64,000 nucleotides of DNA from Phaeobacter gallaeciensis DSM 26640 (GTDB lineage Bacteria > Pseudomonadota > Alphaproteobacteria > Rhodobacterales > Rhodobacteraceae): the NCBI RefSeq assembly GCF_000511385.1, contig NC_023137.1, positions 557,501 to 621,500 of the forward strand, read 5' to 3'. The notes under the pieces were generated by a model, which was not told the DNA's origin, ran no database searches, and worked only from the letters and a program-made list of their open reading frames with translations. Within the stretch, counting starts at the first letter, position 1; every line of letters begins with the position of its first letter. A program made the translations under genes and the position numbers. Of the stretch, positions 17,987 to 26,863 are shown in pieces.

Positions 17987-18828
17987 GCGACGCGTGCGCG
18001 CCACTTCTGGAGCTTGAAAACCTCCGCGTCAGTTTTCCGACCCCCAAGGGCCGGGTTGAGGTGGTCAAGGGGCTAAGCCTGACCCTGGGCCGCGAGCGGC
18101 TTGGCATTGTGGGCGAGAGTGGCTCCGGCAAATCCATGACCGGTCGCGCCATCCTGCGGCTGATCCGCAATCCGGGCCGGATGACGGCGGGTCGGCTGGC
18201 GCTGGAGGGGCAGGATCTGCAAACCCTCAGTGAGCGCCAGATGCGCGCCATTCGCGGCGCCCGGATTTCGATGATCATGCAGGATCCGAAATTTTCGCTC
18301 AATCCGGTGATGACCATCGGCGCACAGATCGCTGAGGCGCTGGATGTTCACGAGCGGCTGAATCGCCGCGACACCCGCGCCCGCGTGTTGGAGATGCTGG
18401 AGGCAGTGCGGATCAATGACCCGGAGGCCGTTGCCCAGATGTACCCGCATCAGGTCTCGGGCGGCATGGGGCAGCGAGTGATGATCGCAATGATGCTGAT
18501 CCCGCGCCCGGATCTTCTGATTGCGGATGAGCCGACTTCGGCGCTGGATGTGTCGGTGCAGGCGCAGGTGCTGGATCTGATCGACGAATTGGTGCGCGAC
18601 AAGGGCATGGGCCTGATCCTGATCAGCCATGACCTCAATCTGGTGGCGCGATACTGTGACCGGATCATGGTGATGAATGCGGGCCGCGTGGTGGAGAGCT
18701 GCGCCGCTGCGGACCTGCATAAGGCAAGCCACCCCTATACCCAAGGTCTGCTGGCGGCGGTGCCCCGGATGAAAGAGACCCGCGACACGCTGCCGGTGCT
18801 CGACCGACAAGGCTGGAGTGGCACATGA
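17983..18828 (+). CDS. Peptide-type ABC transporter ATP-binding protein (DppD-like)
   Basis: 281 aa. ATG 17983 overlaps the permease stop by 4 nt. It has Walker A GESGSGKS, Q-loop IMQDP, signature VSGGMGQR and Walker B LLIADEPTSALD followed by the H-loop SHD. The C-terminal oligopeptide tail is short compared with DppD (about 325 aa) and lacks an obvious cysteine cluster. It works with the next ATPase as a heterodimer on the cytoplasmic face to power peptide uptake. Confidence 0.92.
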   Translation: MSDACAPLLELENLRVSFPTPKGRVEVVKGLSLTLGRERLGIVGESGSGKSMTGRAILRLIRNPGRMTAGRLALEGQDLQTLSERQMRAIRGARISMIMQDPKFSLNPVMTIGAQIAEALDVHERLNRRDTRARVLEMLEAVRINDPEAVAQMYPHQVSGGMGQRVMIAMMLIPRPDLLIADEPTSALDVSVQAQVLDLIDELVRDKGMGLILISHDLNLVARYCDRIMVMNAGRVVESCAAADLHKASHPYTQGLLAAVPRMKETRDTLPVLDRQGWSGT

Positions 18829-19571
18829 CCGCGATCTCTCTGCACAATCTCGATATTTCCTACGGCGACACCAAGGTGGTGCGGGATGTCAGTTTCGACG
18901 TCGCCGAAGGGGAAAGCTTTGCCCTGGTGGGGGAAAGCGGTTCCGGAAAATCCACCGTGCTGAAGGCCATCGCGGGGCTGGCCCCGAATTGGACCGGTGA
19001 GATCTCGGTGCTGGGCCAGCCACGCAGCCATGGGATTGACCGCGCGTTTTCGCGAACCTGTCAGATGGTGTTTCAGGATCCCTACGGTTCATTGCACCCG
19101 CGCAAACCGGTCGACTGGGTGCTACGGGAGCCCCTGCGGGTGCATGGGATCGGCGCGCGCGACGCCCGCGTCGCCGATATGCTGGCGGCAGTTGGCCTCG
19201 ACCAGCGGTTCCGGTTCCGCTATCCGCATCAGCTCTCCGGTGGGCAACGCCAGCGGGTCGCCATTGCGCGGGCCCTGATGCTGGAGCCGAAGGTGATGCT
19301 GCTGGATGAGCCGACCTCGGCGCTGGATGTCTCGGTGCAGGCGGAAATCCTGAACCTGTTGAAGACGCTGCGCCGCGATCAGAGGCTGACCTATCTGATG
19401 GTCACGCATAACCTGCCGGTTGTCAGCTTTATGTGTGATCGAATGGCAGTGATGAACAAGGGACGCATCGTAGAGATCGCCCCGGCAGAAGCTCTGCATG
19501 ACGGGGCCTTTAGCGATGCTTATACGCAGCAGCTGTATGCCGCCAGCGGTGGCGCGGAGCCGACCGCGTGA
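18825..19571 (+). CDS. Peptide-type ABC transporter ATP-binding protein (DppF-like)
   Basis: 248 aa, ATGA overlap with the previous gene. It has Walker A GESGSGKST, Q-loop VFQDPYGSLHPR, signature LSGGQRQRVAIARAL, Walker B VMLLDEPTSALD and H-loop THN. It is shorter than DppF (about 330 aa), ending soon after the H-loop with the usual YTQQLYAA motif. It is the second nucleotide-binding subunit of the importer. Its stop codon overlaps the GTG of the GAF gene. Confidence 0.92.
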   Translation: MTAISLHNLDISYGDTKVVRDVSFDVAEGESFALVGESGSGKSTVLKAIAGLAPNWTGEISVLGQPRSHGIDRAFSRTCQMVFQDPYGSLHPRKPVDWVLREPLRVHGIGARDARVADMLAAVGLDQRFRFRYPHQLSGGQRQRVAIARALMLEPKVMLLDEPTSALDVSVQAEILNLLKTLRRDQRLTYLMVTHNLPVVSFMCDRMAVMNKGRIVEIAPAEALHDGAFSDAYTQQLYAASGGAEPTA

Positions 19572-20113
19572 CACTAACCCGAGAGAATGGATCGACCCGA
19601 ATGCCCGAAGATAGACTGCCGGAAGATACCTCAGAAGCGCTGAGCCAGTTCACCGAAACGCTCGCTATTGCCACCAGCGCCGAGGCGGCCTATGACGCCC
19701 TCTGCGCGCTGACCAAGGCGACCGTCGGGGCAAAGCTGTTCACGGTGATGACCGTGGATATGGCAGCCATGCTGGCCTGCCGCACCTATACCGATGATCG
19801 CGAGAACTACCCGACCTCCGGCACCAAGCCGATTGAAATGAATGACTGGTTCGAGATCGTCCATGGCCAGCACCGCAGTTTTGTTGCCAATACTCTGGAA
19901 GAGATTGATCAGGTATTTCCCGATGCGGAGCTGATCGGGGCGCTGGGCTGCGGGTCGGTGATCAACCTGCCGGTGCTGATCGGGGGCGAACTTGCCGCGA
20001 CCATCAATATTCTGCATGAGCCGGGTTATTACACAGAGGCACGGGTGGAAGCGGCAAAGACCCTGTTGACCCTGCCTGCGATGGCGACGCTGGCCTTGGC
20101 CCGGCAGCTGTAA
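19568..20113 (+). CDS. GAF domain protein coupled to the peptide importer operon
   Basis: 181 aa from GTG 19568, which overlaps the DppF-like stop as GTGA; an internal ATG at 19601 is an alternative. One GAF-type domain covers nearly the whole protein (about residues 25-175), with the core pattern LGCGSVINLPVLIGGELAATINILH. GAF domains bind small ligands or chromophores or act as redox sensors. There is no output domain, helix-turn-helix or kinase. The domain may sense the imported compound, modulate another protein, or have become an enzyme. No function is known to me for a stand-alone GAF protein in this position. Confidence 0.8.
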   Translation: MTLTRENGSTRMPEDRLPEDTSEALSQFTETLAIATSAEAAYDALCALTKATVGAKLFTVMTVDMAAMLACRTYTDDRENYPTSGTKPIEMNDWFEIVHGQHRSFVANTLEEIDQVFPDAELIGALGCGSVINLPVLIGGELAATINILHEPGYYTEARVEAAKTLLTLPAMATLALARQL

Positions 20114-20140
20114 TCTCTCCCCCGCGCAACAAACGAAAAC

Positions 20141-20164
20141 AGAGGCCGCGCGTCGGCGGCCTCT
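20141..20164. terminator. Stem-loop between convergent GAF and hemerythrin genes
   Basis: AGAGGCCGC (20141-20149) pairs with GCGGCCTCT (20156-20164) around a 6-nt loop. No T-tract follows on the plus strand, so it may be a weak or Rho-assisted terminator. Confidence 0.55.
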
Positions 20165-20245
20165 CCGTGATCTGCGATCCCATGCGCGCGGCGCCGAGCG
20201 GCCATCGCCAGCAGGGATGCAGAAAGCGGGTTCCCGGTCGGTGGG

Positions 20246-20716
20246 TCAATCTTCCAGACTGTCTTCGCGTTTCTCGTCGATCAATCCGCGTTCCTCATCC
20301 TTGCGCTGTTCGAACCGGCTACCGTAGCCCTCAAGGTCCTCGTCAGAAATCACCTCTTTGGCACGGGTGAAGACCTCGTTTTCTTCCTCATCCATGTGAT
20401 GTTCGTACTCATGCTTCAGCTGTTCGAATTTGGTCATCCAGAGGTCGGAGGACATCTTCATCACATTCAGCTCCTCCATCAGATCATCAAGCTGCTGATG
20501 TTCATGTACGGAGTGCCGCGCGGCATCCTGGCCCCAGGTCTTGCTTATCAGTTTTGAATAAAACGTCTCCTCCTCCGCGGCTGCGTGGCTTTTGACATCT
20601 TCGTAAAACCGTTTCCACAGGGCACCACGTGCCTCGACCTTGCTGTCCTGAATGGAGGTCAGCAGTTTGCGGTGGGTATCATGGTCGTCCTTAATCGCAT
20701 CGTAAATTGTCGGCAT
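20246..20716 (-). CDS. Hemerythrin HHE cation-binding domain protein
   Basis: 156 aa from ATG 20716, preceded by GGAG; the frame is open much further upstream but that part is low-quality sequence overlapping the LysE gene. The four-helix hemerythrin motifs are visible: DDHDTHRKLL, KSHAAAEEETFY, HSVHEHQQLDDL and EYEHHMDEEENEVF. Their His and Glu/Asp residues would bind a di-iron centre. Family members bind oxygen or sense oxygen, iron or nitric oxide stress. The C-terminal tail (about 125-156) is highly charged and probably disordered. It is encoded alone, 207 bp from the divergent LysE gene. Confidence 0.88.
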   Translation of the reverse strand: MPTIYDAIKDDHDTHRKLLTSIQDSKVEARGALWKRFYEDVKSHAAAEEETFYSKLISKTWGQDAARHSVHEHQQLDDLMEELNVMKMSSDLWMTKFEQLKHEYEHHMDEEENEVFTRAKEVISDEDLEGYGSRFEQRKDEERGLIDEKREDSLED

Positions 20717-20923
20717 AGGAAGCTCCAATCTGGCGGGGTCATTTGCATGGCGCGGCGGCCTTGCGGGGCAAGGTCCGGCGGTTCTCTGATGAACAAACGC
20801 CGCAATTGGGCAGAGTGTTCCTAAAGCGCTCAATCGCGCCGCAGGATTGCGCAGGATCCGGGTCGCGCGCGCTGCAGGGGTTGCCCTATTTGGGGTCGGC
20901 AGGCTGGCAGAGGATCCACCAAA

Positions 20924-21538
20924 ATGACACCGGATATGGTATTGGCGCTGTTGTTGTTTTTGTTCCCGCTCGCGTATAGCCCCGGACCGGGCAACCTGTT
21001 TTTTGCGGCCAATGGTGCGCGGTTTGGTTTTCGCGCGACCTTGCCTGCGACAACGGGCTACCATATTGCCACCGCTGCGGTGACGCTGCTGATTGGATCC
21101 GGCGCGCTGGCGGCTCAGGCGGTGGCGCAGGAGGAGTTCACCTGGCTGAAGATGGCAGGCGCAGGTTATGTTCTTTGGATTGCATGGGGGCTGTGGCGTG
21201 CTGGTGGACTTCAGGCGGAGCTTCAGGCCCGTCCGGCCCGGTTTCGCGATGGAGTCGTCCTGCTGCTGCTCAACCCCAAAGCCTATGTGATTATCACAGT
21301 CATGTTCAGCCAGTTTCTCACGCCTCCGGGGTCGGTGAGCCTTGGTAGGGACGCGCTGGTGCCGGTGCTGGCCATCACACTGATTTTTACTCTCAACAAC
21401 CTGGTGGCATTCTCGATCTGGACCTGGATCGGTGAGGGGCTGGCGCGACAGTTTTCCCGCGATCTGCGCGCACAGCAGCTCAATCGCGGATTTGCGCTCT
21501 TGCTGGCCGGTGTCGCCCTTTGGATGCTGCTCTTATGA
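20924..21538 (+). CDS. LysE/RhtB family amino acid exporter
   Basis: 204 aa, inner-membrane protein with about six helices. It starts with the family's N-terminal signature around LAYSPGPGNLFFAANGARFG, and the middle helix has LLLLNPKAYVIITVMFSQF, also typical. It exports an amino acid or similar small molecule; the substrate is not readable. It lies 128 bp upstream of the amidoligase/amidotransferase pair on the same strand, so it could export a product of that pair. The spacing leaves this open. Confidence 0.9.
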   Translation: MTPDMVLALLLFLFPLAYSPGPGNLFFAANGARFGFRATLPATTGYHIATAAVTLLIGSGALAAQAVAQEEFTWLKMAGAGYVLWIAWGLWRAGGLQAELQARPARFRDGVVLLLLNPKAYVIITVMFSQFLTPPGSVSLGRDALVPVLAITLIFTLNNLVAFSIWTWIGEGLARQFSRDLRAQQLNRGFALLLAGVALWMLLL

Positions 21539-21666
21539 GGTGGATGGCGGCGTATTTGGTCGCCTCAGCATGCATGAGGAGACGGCGCTGAGCGGGGACG
21601 AATGACGCGATCCGGAACATTTCTGGACCGGCGACGTTGAGCCAGAGAGCGACAACGGAGCCAAAC

Positions 21667-22686
21667 ATGGGTGAAAGCGAGTTGAAAGGCGGGGTGGGCT
21701 GCGCCGCTGGTGCCAGATCGGATGTGGTCGCAGCCCCCCTGCCGCAAGAGCCGCAGGCGCGCAGATCTGCAGCGGCCCGCAAGGTCGGCGTCGAGATTGA
21801 ATTCGGCGGCCTGTCCGTTACGCACGCTCAAAAGATTGTGCAGCGTGAACTTGGCGGCGAGATCAGAGCGCAGGACCGCGCTGACGGGCCAAACCCCCAT
21901 GTCAAAGCTACAGCGCTGGGCGATGTAGAGGTCTATCTCGACAGCCGTTACCGCGGCAAACCGGGCCTCGGCAAGACGCTGGTGGCCATGGCGGAACCGC
22001 TGATCCCGGTCGAAATCGTTACCCCACCGCTGGAACAGTCGCAGCTATCCCGACTGGATCAGCTTTGCGTCAGATTGGCAGAGGCCGGGGCCACGGGCAC
22101 GCAGGACGGTGTGCTGAACGGCTTTGGCGTGCACCTGAACGTGGAAGTTGCCGATATGACGGCTGAGCATATCGGGCCGGTGCTGACGTCCTTCGCGCTG
22201 CTGGAGCCGCTGTTGCGCCGGATGCCGGGGATCGACCTGTCGCGGCGTGTCCAGCCGTTCATTGCGCCGTATCCGAAGGCCTTGGTAGACGCGCTATGTG
22301 CGTCTCCTCCGCCAACCATAGACGATCTTCTCGGCCTTTATCTTGAGCATGCAGCAGATCGCAACCACGCGCTGGATCTGCTGCCGCTGCTTGCGGATTA
22401 TGCCCCGGACCGCGTGCGTGCAGCCTTAGGCGAAGGGGACAAAACCGCCGCGCGGCCCGCCTACCATTACCGATTACCTGACTGCCGTCTGGGGGATCCC
22501 GACTGGTCGATTACCTATGAGTGGAACCGCTGGGCCGAGATCGAGCAGATCGCCCGCGATGGGCGCCTGAAGACGTTGATTGAGGGCTGGCGGGCGCGGT
22601 CTCGCAGCGAACAATTGATGAGCCGGGAATGGGCCAAACACGCGGCTGATATTCTCGGCGTTGCCGACCGGGAGGGCATTGCATGA
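21667..22686 (+). CDS. Amidoligase family protein (glutamine-synthetase-fold COOH-NH2 ligase)
   Basis: 339 aa from ATG 21667, which has CGGAG 7 nt before it. It matches the Amidoligase_2 family: the first strand reads KVGVEIEFGGL, where the two Glu residues are expected metal/ATP ligands as in gamma-glutamylcysteine ligase. The later segments PLIPVEIVTPPLE and NGFGVHLNVEVAD supply a Glu and a His of the same active site. It ends with an Arg-rich helical tail. Such enzymes join a carboxylate to an amine using ATP. Linkage by ATGA overlap to a class I amidotransferase-like hydrolase is a recurring neighbourhood for this family (described in the amidoligase survey by Iyer and colleagues). Its substrate is unknown. 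Confidence 0.85.
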   Translation: MGESELKGGVGCAAGARSDVVAAPLPQEPQARRSAAARKVGVEIEFGGLSVTHAQKIVQRELGGEIRAQDRADGPNPHVKATALGDVEVYLDSRYRGKPGLGKTLVAMAEPLIPVEIVTPPLEQSQLSRLDQLCVRLAEAGATGTQDGVLNGFGVHLNVEVADMTAEHIGPVLTSFALLEPLLRRMPGIDLSRRVQPFIAPYPKALVDALCASPPPTIDDLLGLYLEHAADRNHALDLLPLLADYAPDRVRAALGEGDKTAARPAYHYRLPDCRLGDPDWSITYEWNRWAEIEQIARDGRLKTLIEGWRARSRSEQLMSREWAKHAADILGVADREGIA

Positions 22687-23381
22687 AACCAAGGATTGCC
22701 GTGACAGTCTCGCGCCGCAGCGGTTGGCGGATTTTTCCGCTGATGGCTCTCAATATCTGGTTAGCTGGTGGCCGCGCGGTCCGCTGGCAAAGCAACCGTG
22801 ATGCGGATCTGGCTACCGTGGATGCTGTGGTGATTGGCGGAGGTGATGACATTGCGCCAACTCTGTATGATGGTCAGATCATACCGGAGGTCCGACTGGA
22901 TCCCGACCGCGACGCGCTGGAGGCGGGCATCGTGAGAGAAGCGACGCGTCAGGATGTCCCTCTTTTGGGGATATGTCGCGGCGCGCAGATGCTGAATGTG
23001 GCGCGTGGTGGGCGGCTCTATCAGGACGCTTATGCCTACTACGGGCAGCAGAATTATAAAACTGTTCTGCCTCGCAAGGTGGTCACGATCACCAATAACA
23101 GCGTGTTGCGCCGGGTGCTGGGCGTGGCGAAGCTCAAGGTCAATGCGCTGCATAGCCAGTCCGTCAGCGATCTGGGGCAGGGGCTGCGGGTCACCGGCCG
23201 GGACCAGTCCGGCATGGTGCAGGCGGTTGAGGATCCGGGGCGGCGTTTTGCGATCGGCGTACAGTGGCACCCGGAGCATCTGTTCTACCGCGCGGCTCAT
23301 TTGAATCTATTCCGCGCCTTGGTTGCTGCTGCCAGATCCAAACGGGATACACCGGCGGATCAGATGCGCTGTGCCGGTTGA
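22683..23381 (+). CDS. Class I glutamine amidotransferase-like hydrolase (peptidase C26, PuuD-like)
   Basis: 232 aa, starting inside the amidoligase stop codon (ATGA). The nucleophile elbow is LLGICRGAQMLN with its Cys. The catalytic His and Glu are in QWHPEHL. It has IGGGDDIAP near residue 52, as in gamma-glutamyl-GABA hydrolase PuuD. It probably cleaves a gamma-glutamyl or similar amide and so would oppose, edit or complete the reaction of the coupled ligase. The tail (about 215-232) is short and poorly conserved. A strong terminator follows. Confidence 0.88.
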   Translation: MKPRIAVTVSRRSGWRIFPLMALNIWLAGGRAVRWQSNRDADLATVDAVVIGGGDDIAPTLYDGQIIPEVRLDPDRDALEAGIVREATRQDVPLLGICRGAQMLNVARGGRLYQDAYAYYGQQNYKTVLPRKVVTITNNSVLRRVLGVAKLKVNALHSQSVSDLGQGLRVTGRDQSGMVQAVEDPGRRFAIGVQWHPEHLFYRAAHLNLFRALVAAARSKRDTPADQMRCAG

Positions 23382-23416
23382 TGTCTGGCATGCGCATAAC
23401 AGTCTAATCACAAAAG

Positions 23417-23446
23417 AAAACGCCCGGATCGCTCCGGGCGTTTTTT
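23417..23446. terminator. Bidirectional Rho-independent terminator
   Basis: AAAACGCCCGGA (23417-23428) and TCCGGGCGTTTT (23433-23444) form a 12-bp stem with a TCGC loop, followed by more T. It separates the convergent amidotransferase and isocitrate dehydrogenase genes and has A/T tracts on both sides. Confidence 0.92.
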
Positions 23447-23489
23447 ATGGTTTAGGGGCAGTATATCGCCCGGTCACGCAGCCGCGTGA

Positions 23490-25706
23490 TCAGCCGATGA
23501 TGCCATTCAATGTCGCGCTTGGGCGCATGACAGCGGCAGTTTTCACCGGATCGGTGTGGAAATAACCACCCAGATCCGCAGCTTTGCCTTGAACCTCTGC
23601 CAGCTCTGCGAGGATTGCCTCTTCCTTGGCGGCCAGCTCAGCCGCGATGGGCGCGAAATGCGCGGCTAGCTCGGCGTCATCCCCCTGTGCGGCCAGCGCC
23701 TCGGCCCAGTAGCGGGCGAACCAGTAGTGGCTGGCGCGGTTGTCCGGCTCACCCACCTTGCGCGAGGGCGAGCGGTTGTGATCCAGAATGCCCTGCGTCG
23801 CCGCCTCGGCAGCAGCGCCCAGCACGCCAGCCTTTGCGTTGCCTTTGCTGTCGGCGAGGAAGTTCAGCGATTCACCCAGGGCGCAGAACTCACCCATGGA
23901 GTCCCAGCGCAGGTGGTTTTCTTCTACCAGCTGCTGCACGTGCTTGGGGGCCGACCCACCAGCACCGGTCTCAAACAACCCGCCACCGTTCATCAGCTTC
24001 ACAATCGACAGCATTTTGGCCGAGGTGCCCAGTTCCAGAATCGGGAACAGGTCGGTCAGGTAGTCGCGCAGCACGTTGCCAGTGATGGCGATGCTGTCCT
24101 TGCCCGCGGTGATGGTCTTCAGCGACTGGGCTGTCGCCTCACGCGGGGCCATGATCTGGAACAGGTCGGATTTACCGGCCGCTTCCAAGGCGGGCTTCAC
24201 GTATTTGATCAGCTCAGCGTCATGGGCGCGGTTTTCGTCCAGCCAGAAGATCGCCTCGGAACCGGTCAGACGCTGACGGTCCATCGCCAGTTCGATCCAG
24301 TTCTCGATCGGGGCCTTTTTCACGGTGCAGGAGCGCCAGATATCTCCGGCCTCAACCTCGTGTGAATGCAGCGTCTCGCCGTTGGCCAGCACGATGCGGA
24401 TGGTGCCATCAGCAGGCGCTTCGAATGTGGTCGGGTGGGAGCCGTATTCCTCAGCCTTTTGCGCCATCAGGCCAACGTTTGCCACGGAGCCTGCGGTGGT
24501 CACGTCCAGCGCGCCATTGGCTTTGAAGAAATTGATGCTCTCGTCATAGACGGTGGAATAGCAGCGGTCGGGGATCACGCAGTTGGTGTCGCCCTTGTTG
24601 CCCGCTTCGTCCCAGCCTTTGCCGCCGGCGCGGATCACCGCCGGCATCGAGGCGTCGATGATCACATCGGACGGCACATGTAGGTTGGTGATGCCCTTGT
24701 CGCTGTCGACCATATACATGGACGGACGGTCCAATGCGGCGATCTCGGCCTTGATGGCGTCGCCATTGGGCAGGCCATCAATGGTCGCCAGTACCGCGCC
24801 AAGGCCGGAATTGGCAGAGCCGCCAGCCGCTTCGATTTCAGCGCCGAATTTGTCCCAGACCGGACCCAACCATGCCTTCACCGCGTGGCCAAAGATGATC
24901 GGGTCAGAGACCTTCATCATGGTGGCCTTCATGTGCAGCGAGAACATGGTGCCGTCGGCTTTGGTATCCTCAATCGCGTCCTTCAGGAAGGACGACAGCG
25001 CCTTGGCCGACATGAAAGTGGCATCCGCAACGGTGCCTTCTTCCAGCGGCCAGCTGTCCTTCAGCACGGTGACCGCACCGTCCTTGCCGACAAATTCGAT
25101 CTTCGCGGTACCGGCCTGTGCGGCAGAGATGGTGGCGGAGACTTCGTTGGCGTAGAAATCATTGCCCGGCATCGAAGACACTTTGGTCTTGCTGTCAGCG
25201 GACCATTTGCCCATCGAATGCGGGTTGTTCTGGGCAAAGTTTTTAACCGCTTTGGCGGCGCGACGATCAGAGTTACCTTCGCGCAGCACCGGGTTCACAG
25301 CCGAACCCTTGATGGTGTCATAGCGCGCGCGGATCTCTTTTTCCGCGTCCGTCGCCGGATCTGCCGGGTAGTCCGGTACTGCAAATCCCTGCGCCTGCAA
25401 TTCGGCAATCGCGGCGGTCAGCTGCGGTACAGAAGCCGAGATGTTCGGCAGCTTGATCACATTGGCCTCAGGCGTTTTCACCAGTTGGCCCAGTTCGGCC
25501 AGATCATTGCTCTGACGCTGGGTGTCGCTCAGCGCTTCGGGGAAGGTCGTAAGGATACGGCCCGCCAGCGAGATGTCCTTGGTCCCGACGGAGACGCCTG
25601 CCGCCGCGGCAAAGCTGCGGATGATCGGCAGCAGAGAGGCGCTGGCCAGCTCGGGGGCTTCGTCTACGATGGTATACAAAATGTCGGGGGTCGAATTTTC
25701 TGCCAT
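23490..25706 (-). CDS. icd: NADP-dependent isocitrate dehydrogenase, monomeric type
   Basis: 738 aa from ATG 25706 ([11 protein letters not shown]); a frame extension to 25763 is less likely because family proteins start here and are about 740 aa. It oxidises isocitrate to 2-oxoglutarate in the TCA cycle and makes NADPH. Features of the monomeric (IDH-II) family run along the whole length: [16 protein letters not shown] near 130, the ligand-binding [13 protein letters not shown] region here as [29 protein letters not shown], and [13 protein letters not shown]. Dimeric IDH has none of these. The gene stands alone between the amidotransferase terminator and the SsuC-type permease. Confidence 0.97.
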   Translation of the reverse strand: MAENSTPDILYTIVDEAPELASASLLPIIRSFAAAAGVSVGTKDISLAGRILTTFPEALSDTQRQSNDLAELGQLVKTPEANVIKLPNISASVPQLTAAIAELQAQGFAVPDYPADPATDAEKEIRARYDTIKGSAVNPVLREGNSDRRAAKAVKNFAQNNPHSMGKWSADSKTKVSSMPGNDFYANEVSATISAAQAGTAKIEFVGKDGAVTVLKDSWPLEEGTVADATFMSAKALSSFLKDAIEDTKADGTMFSLHMKATMMKVSDPIIFGHAVKAWLGPVWDKFGAEIEAAGGSANSGLGAVLATIDGLPNGDAIKAEIAALDRPSMYMVDSDKGITNLHVPSDVIIDASMPAVIRAGGKGWDEAGNKGDTNCVIPDRCYSTVYDESINFFKANGALDVTTAGSVANVGLMAQKAEEYGSHPTTFEAPADGTIRIVLANGETLHSHEVEAGDIWRSCTVKKAPIENWIELAMDRQRLTGSEAIFWLDENRAHDAELIKYVKPALEAAGKSDLFQIMAPREATAQSLKTITAGKDSIAITGNVLRDYLTDLFPILELGTSAKMLSIVKLMNGGGLFETGAGGSAPKHVQQLVEENHLRWDSMGEFCALGESLNFLADSKGNAKAGVLGAAAEAATQGILDHNRSPSRKVGEPDNRASHYWFARYWAEALAAQGDDAELAAHFAPIAAELAAKEEAILAELAEVQGKAADLGGYFHTDPVKTAAVMRPSATLNGIIG

Positions 25707-26011
25707 ATTCCACAACCTTTTTTCAGCGATATCGGAAACTTGAGTGAGCGATTGACGCTGCACCGGATGGACGGGGTGCTGCGGTCCAGCTTGGACGCGG
25801 GGGCGGTCATTCTATGTCAGATCTGGTCTGACAGACCGGCAGCCCGCAAGGACAACAGCCATTCATATGGCCCCCCGTGTAAATCAGGTCGCGCGCGGGT
25901 GCAATTGCCAGCATGGGCTTTGTAGGGCGCAGATTGCCGCGCTTTTGAGATTATTGGGCTGATATGCCGCCAATATGGTCAATTTGTCCCGTATTGGCGA
26001 CTCGCACGTCG
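25707..26011. other. 305-bp gap upstream of isocitrate dehydrogenase
   Basis: It should hold the icd promoter and the 3' end of the SsuC-type operon. A small inverted repeat TCAGA-N5-TCTGA is centred near 25825, and the 100 bp next to 26012 are AT-richer. No gene and no clear terminator are seen. Confidence 0.4.
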
Positions 26012-26863
26012 TTAGCCACGCCAACGCAACAGGCGGCGTTCTAGCAGCCCGATCAGGCTGCTGACCAACACGCCCAGCACCGACAGGATGGCGACACCGG
26101 CAAACAGCCGTTCCAGATCATAGAGCGAGCCGGCCTCCAGAATATACGCGCCGATGCCATGCTCTGCGCCCAGCATTTCAGCGGCCACCAGCAGGATAAT
26201 GGCAATCGCCAGGCTGATGCGCAGTCCCGACAGGATACCGGGCATCGCGCCCGGCAGCACGATCTTGCGCACAATGGACAGCCACGAGAGGTTGAAGCTC
26301 TGCCCCATGCGGATCAGCGACCGGTCGACATTGTCCACGGCGCCATAGGTGGCCACGACAGTGGGGGTAAAGGTGCCAAAGGCGATCAACGCATATTTCG
26401 ACCCTTCATCAATCCCGAACCAGATCACGAACAGCGGCAGCAGCGCGATTTTCGGAATCGGGAACAGCGCGGCCACCAGCGGCACCAGCCCGGCACGCAC
26501 ATAGGAAAACAGCCCGATCATCAGCCCGACTCCAATGCCGACACTGGCCCCAAGGGCGGCGCCAACCACCAACCGTGACAGAGAGACACTGACATGGGTC
26601 CACAGCAGGCCGGAGGAATAAAGTTCCCCCAATGTGGCCAGCACATCACTGGGGCGCGGCAGCGTCAGGTTGGAGATCCAGCCCTGACGGGTGCCCAGTT
26701 CTGCCAGCACCAGCAACAGCACAAAGACGAGAGCCCCCACCCAGCGGGCCCCGCGCGGCGCAAAGCCGCCCCCGCGAAACTGCACCGGGCGCACCGGCGC
26801 ATGTTGGTGGGGCGTTTGTGTCTTGAGGGCGGGCTGCACTGTGGCCATTCGGGTGTCAGACAT
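26012..26863 (-). CDS. ABC transporter permease (SsuC/TauC/ThiX type)
   Basis: 283 aa with about six membrane helices. After a 40-residue polar N-terminus the first helix is GALVFVLLLVLAELG. The binding-protein-dependent permease loop is visible around SWLSIVRKIVLPGAMPGILSG. It forms the channel of the three-part importer with the two genes upstream on the minus strand. It overlaps the ATPase gene by 8 nt (26856-26863), so the two are translationally coupled. The substrate could be a sulfonate, a pyrimidine precursor or another organic compound; the sequence does not decide. Confidence 0.92.
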   Translation of the reverse strand: MSDTRMATVQPALKTQTPHQHAPVRPVQFRGGGFAPRGARWVGALVFVLLLVLAELGTRQGWISNLTLPRPSDVLATLGELYSSGLLWTHVSVSLSRLVVGAALGASVGIGVGLMIGLFSYVRAGLVPLVAALFPIPKIALLPLFVIWFGIDEGSKYALIAFGTFTPTVVATYGAVDNVDRSLIRMGQSFNLSWLSIVRKIVLPGAMPGILSGLRISLAIAIILLVAAEMLGAEHGIGAYILEAGSLYDLERLFAGVAILSVLGVLVSSLIGLLERRLLRWRG

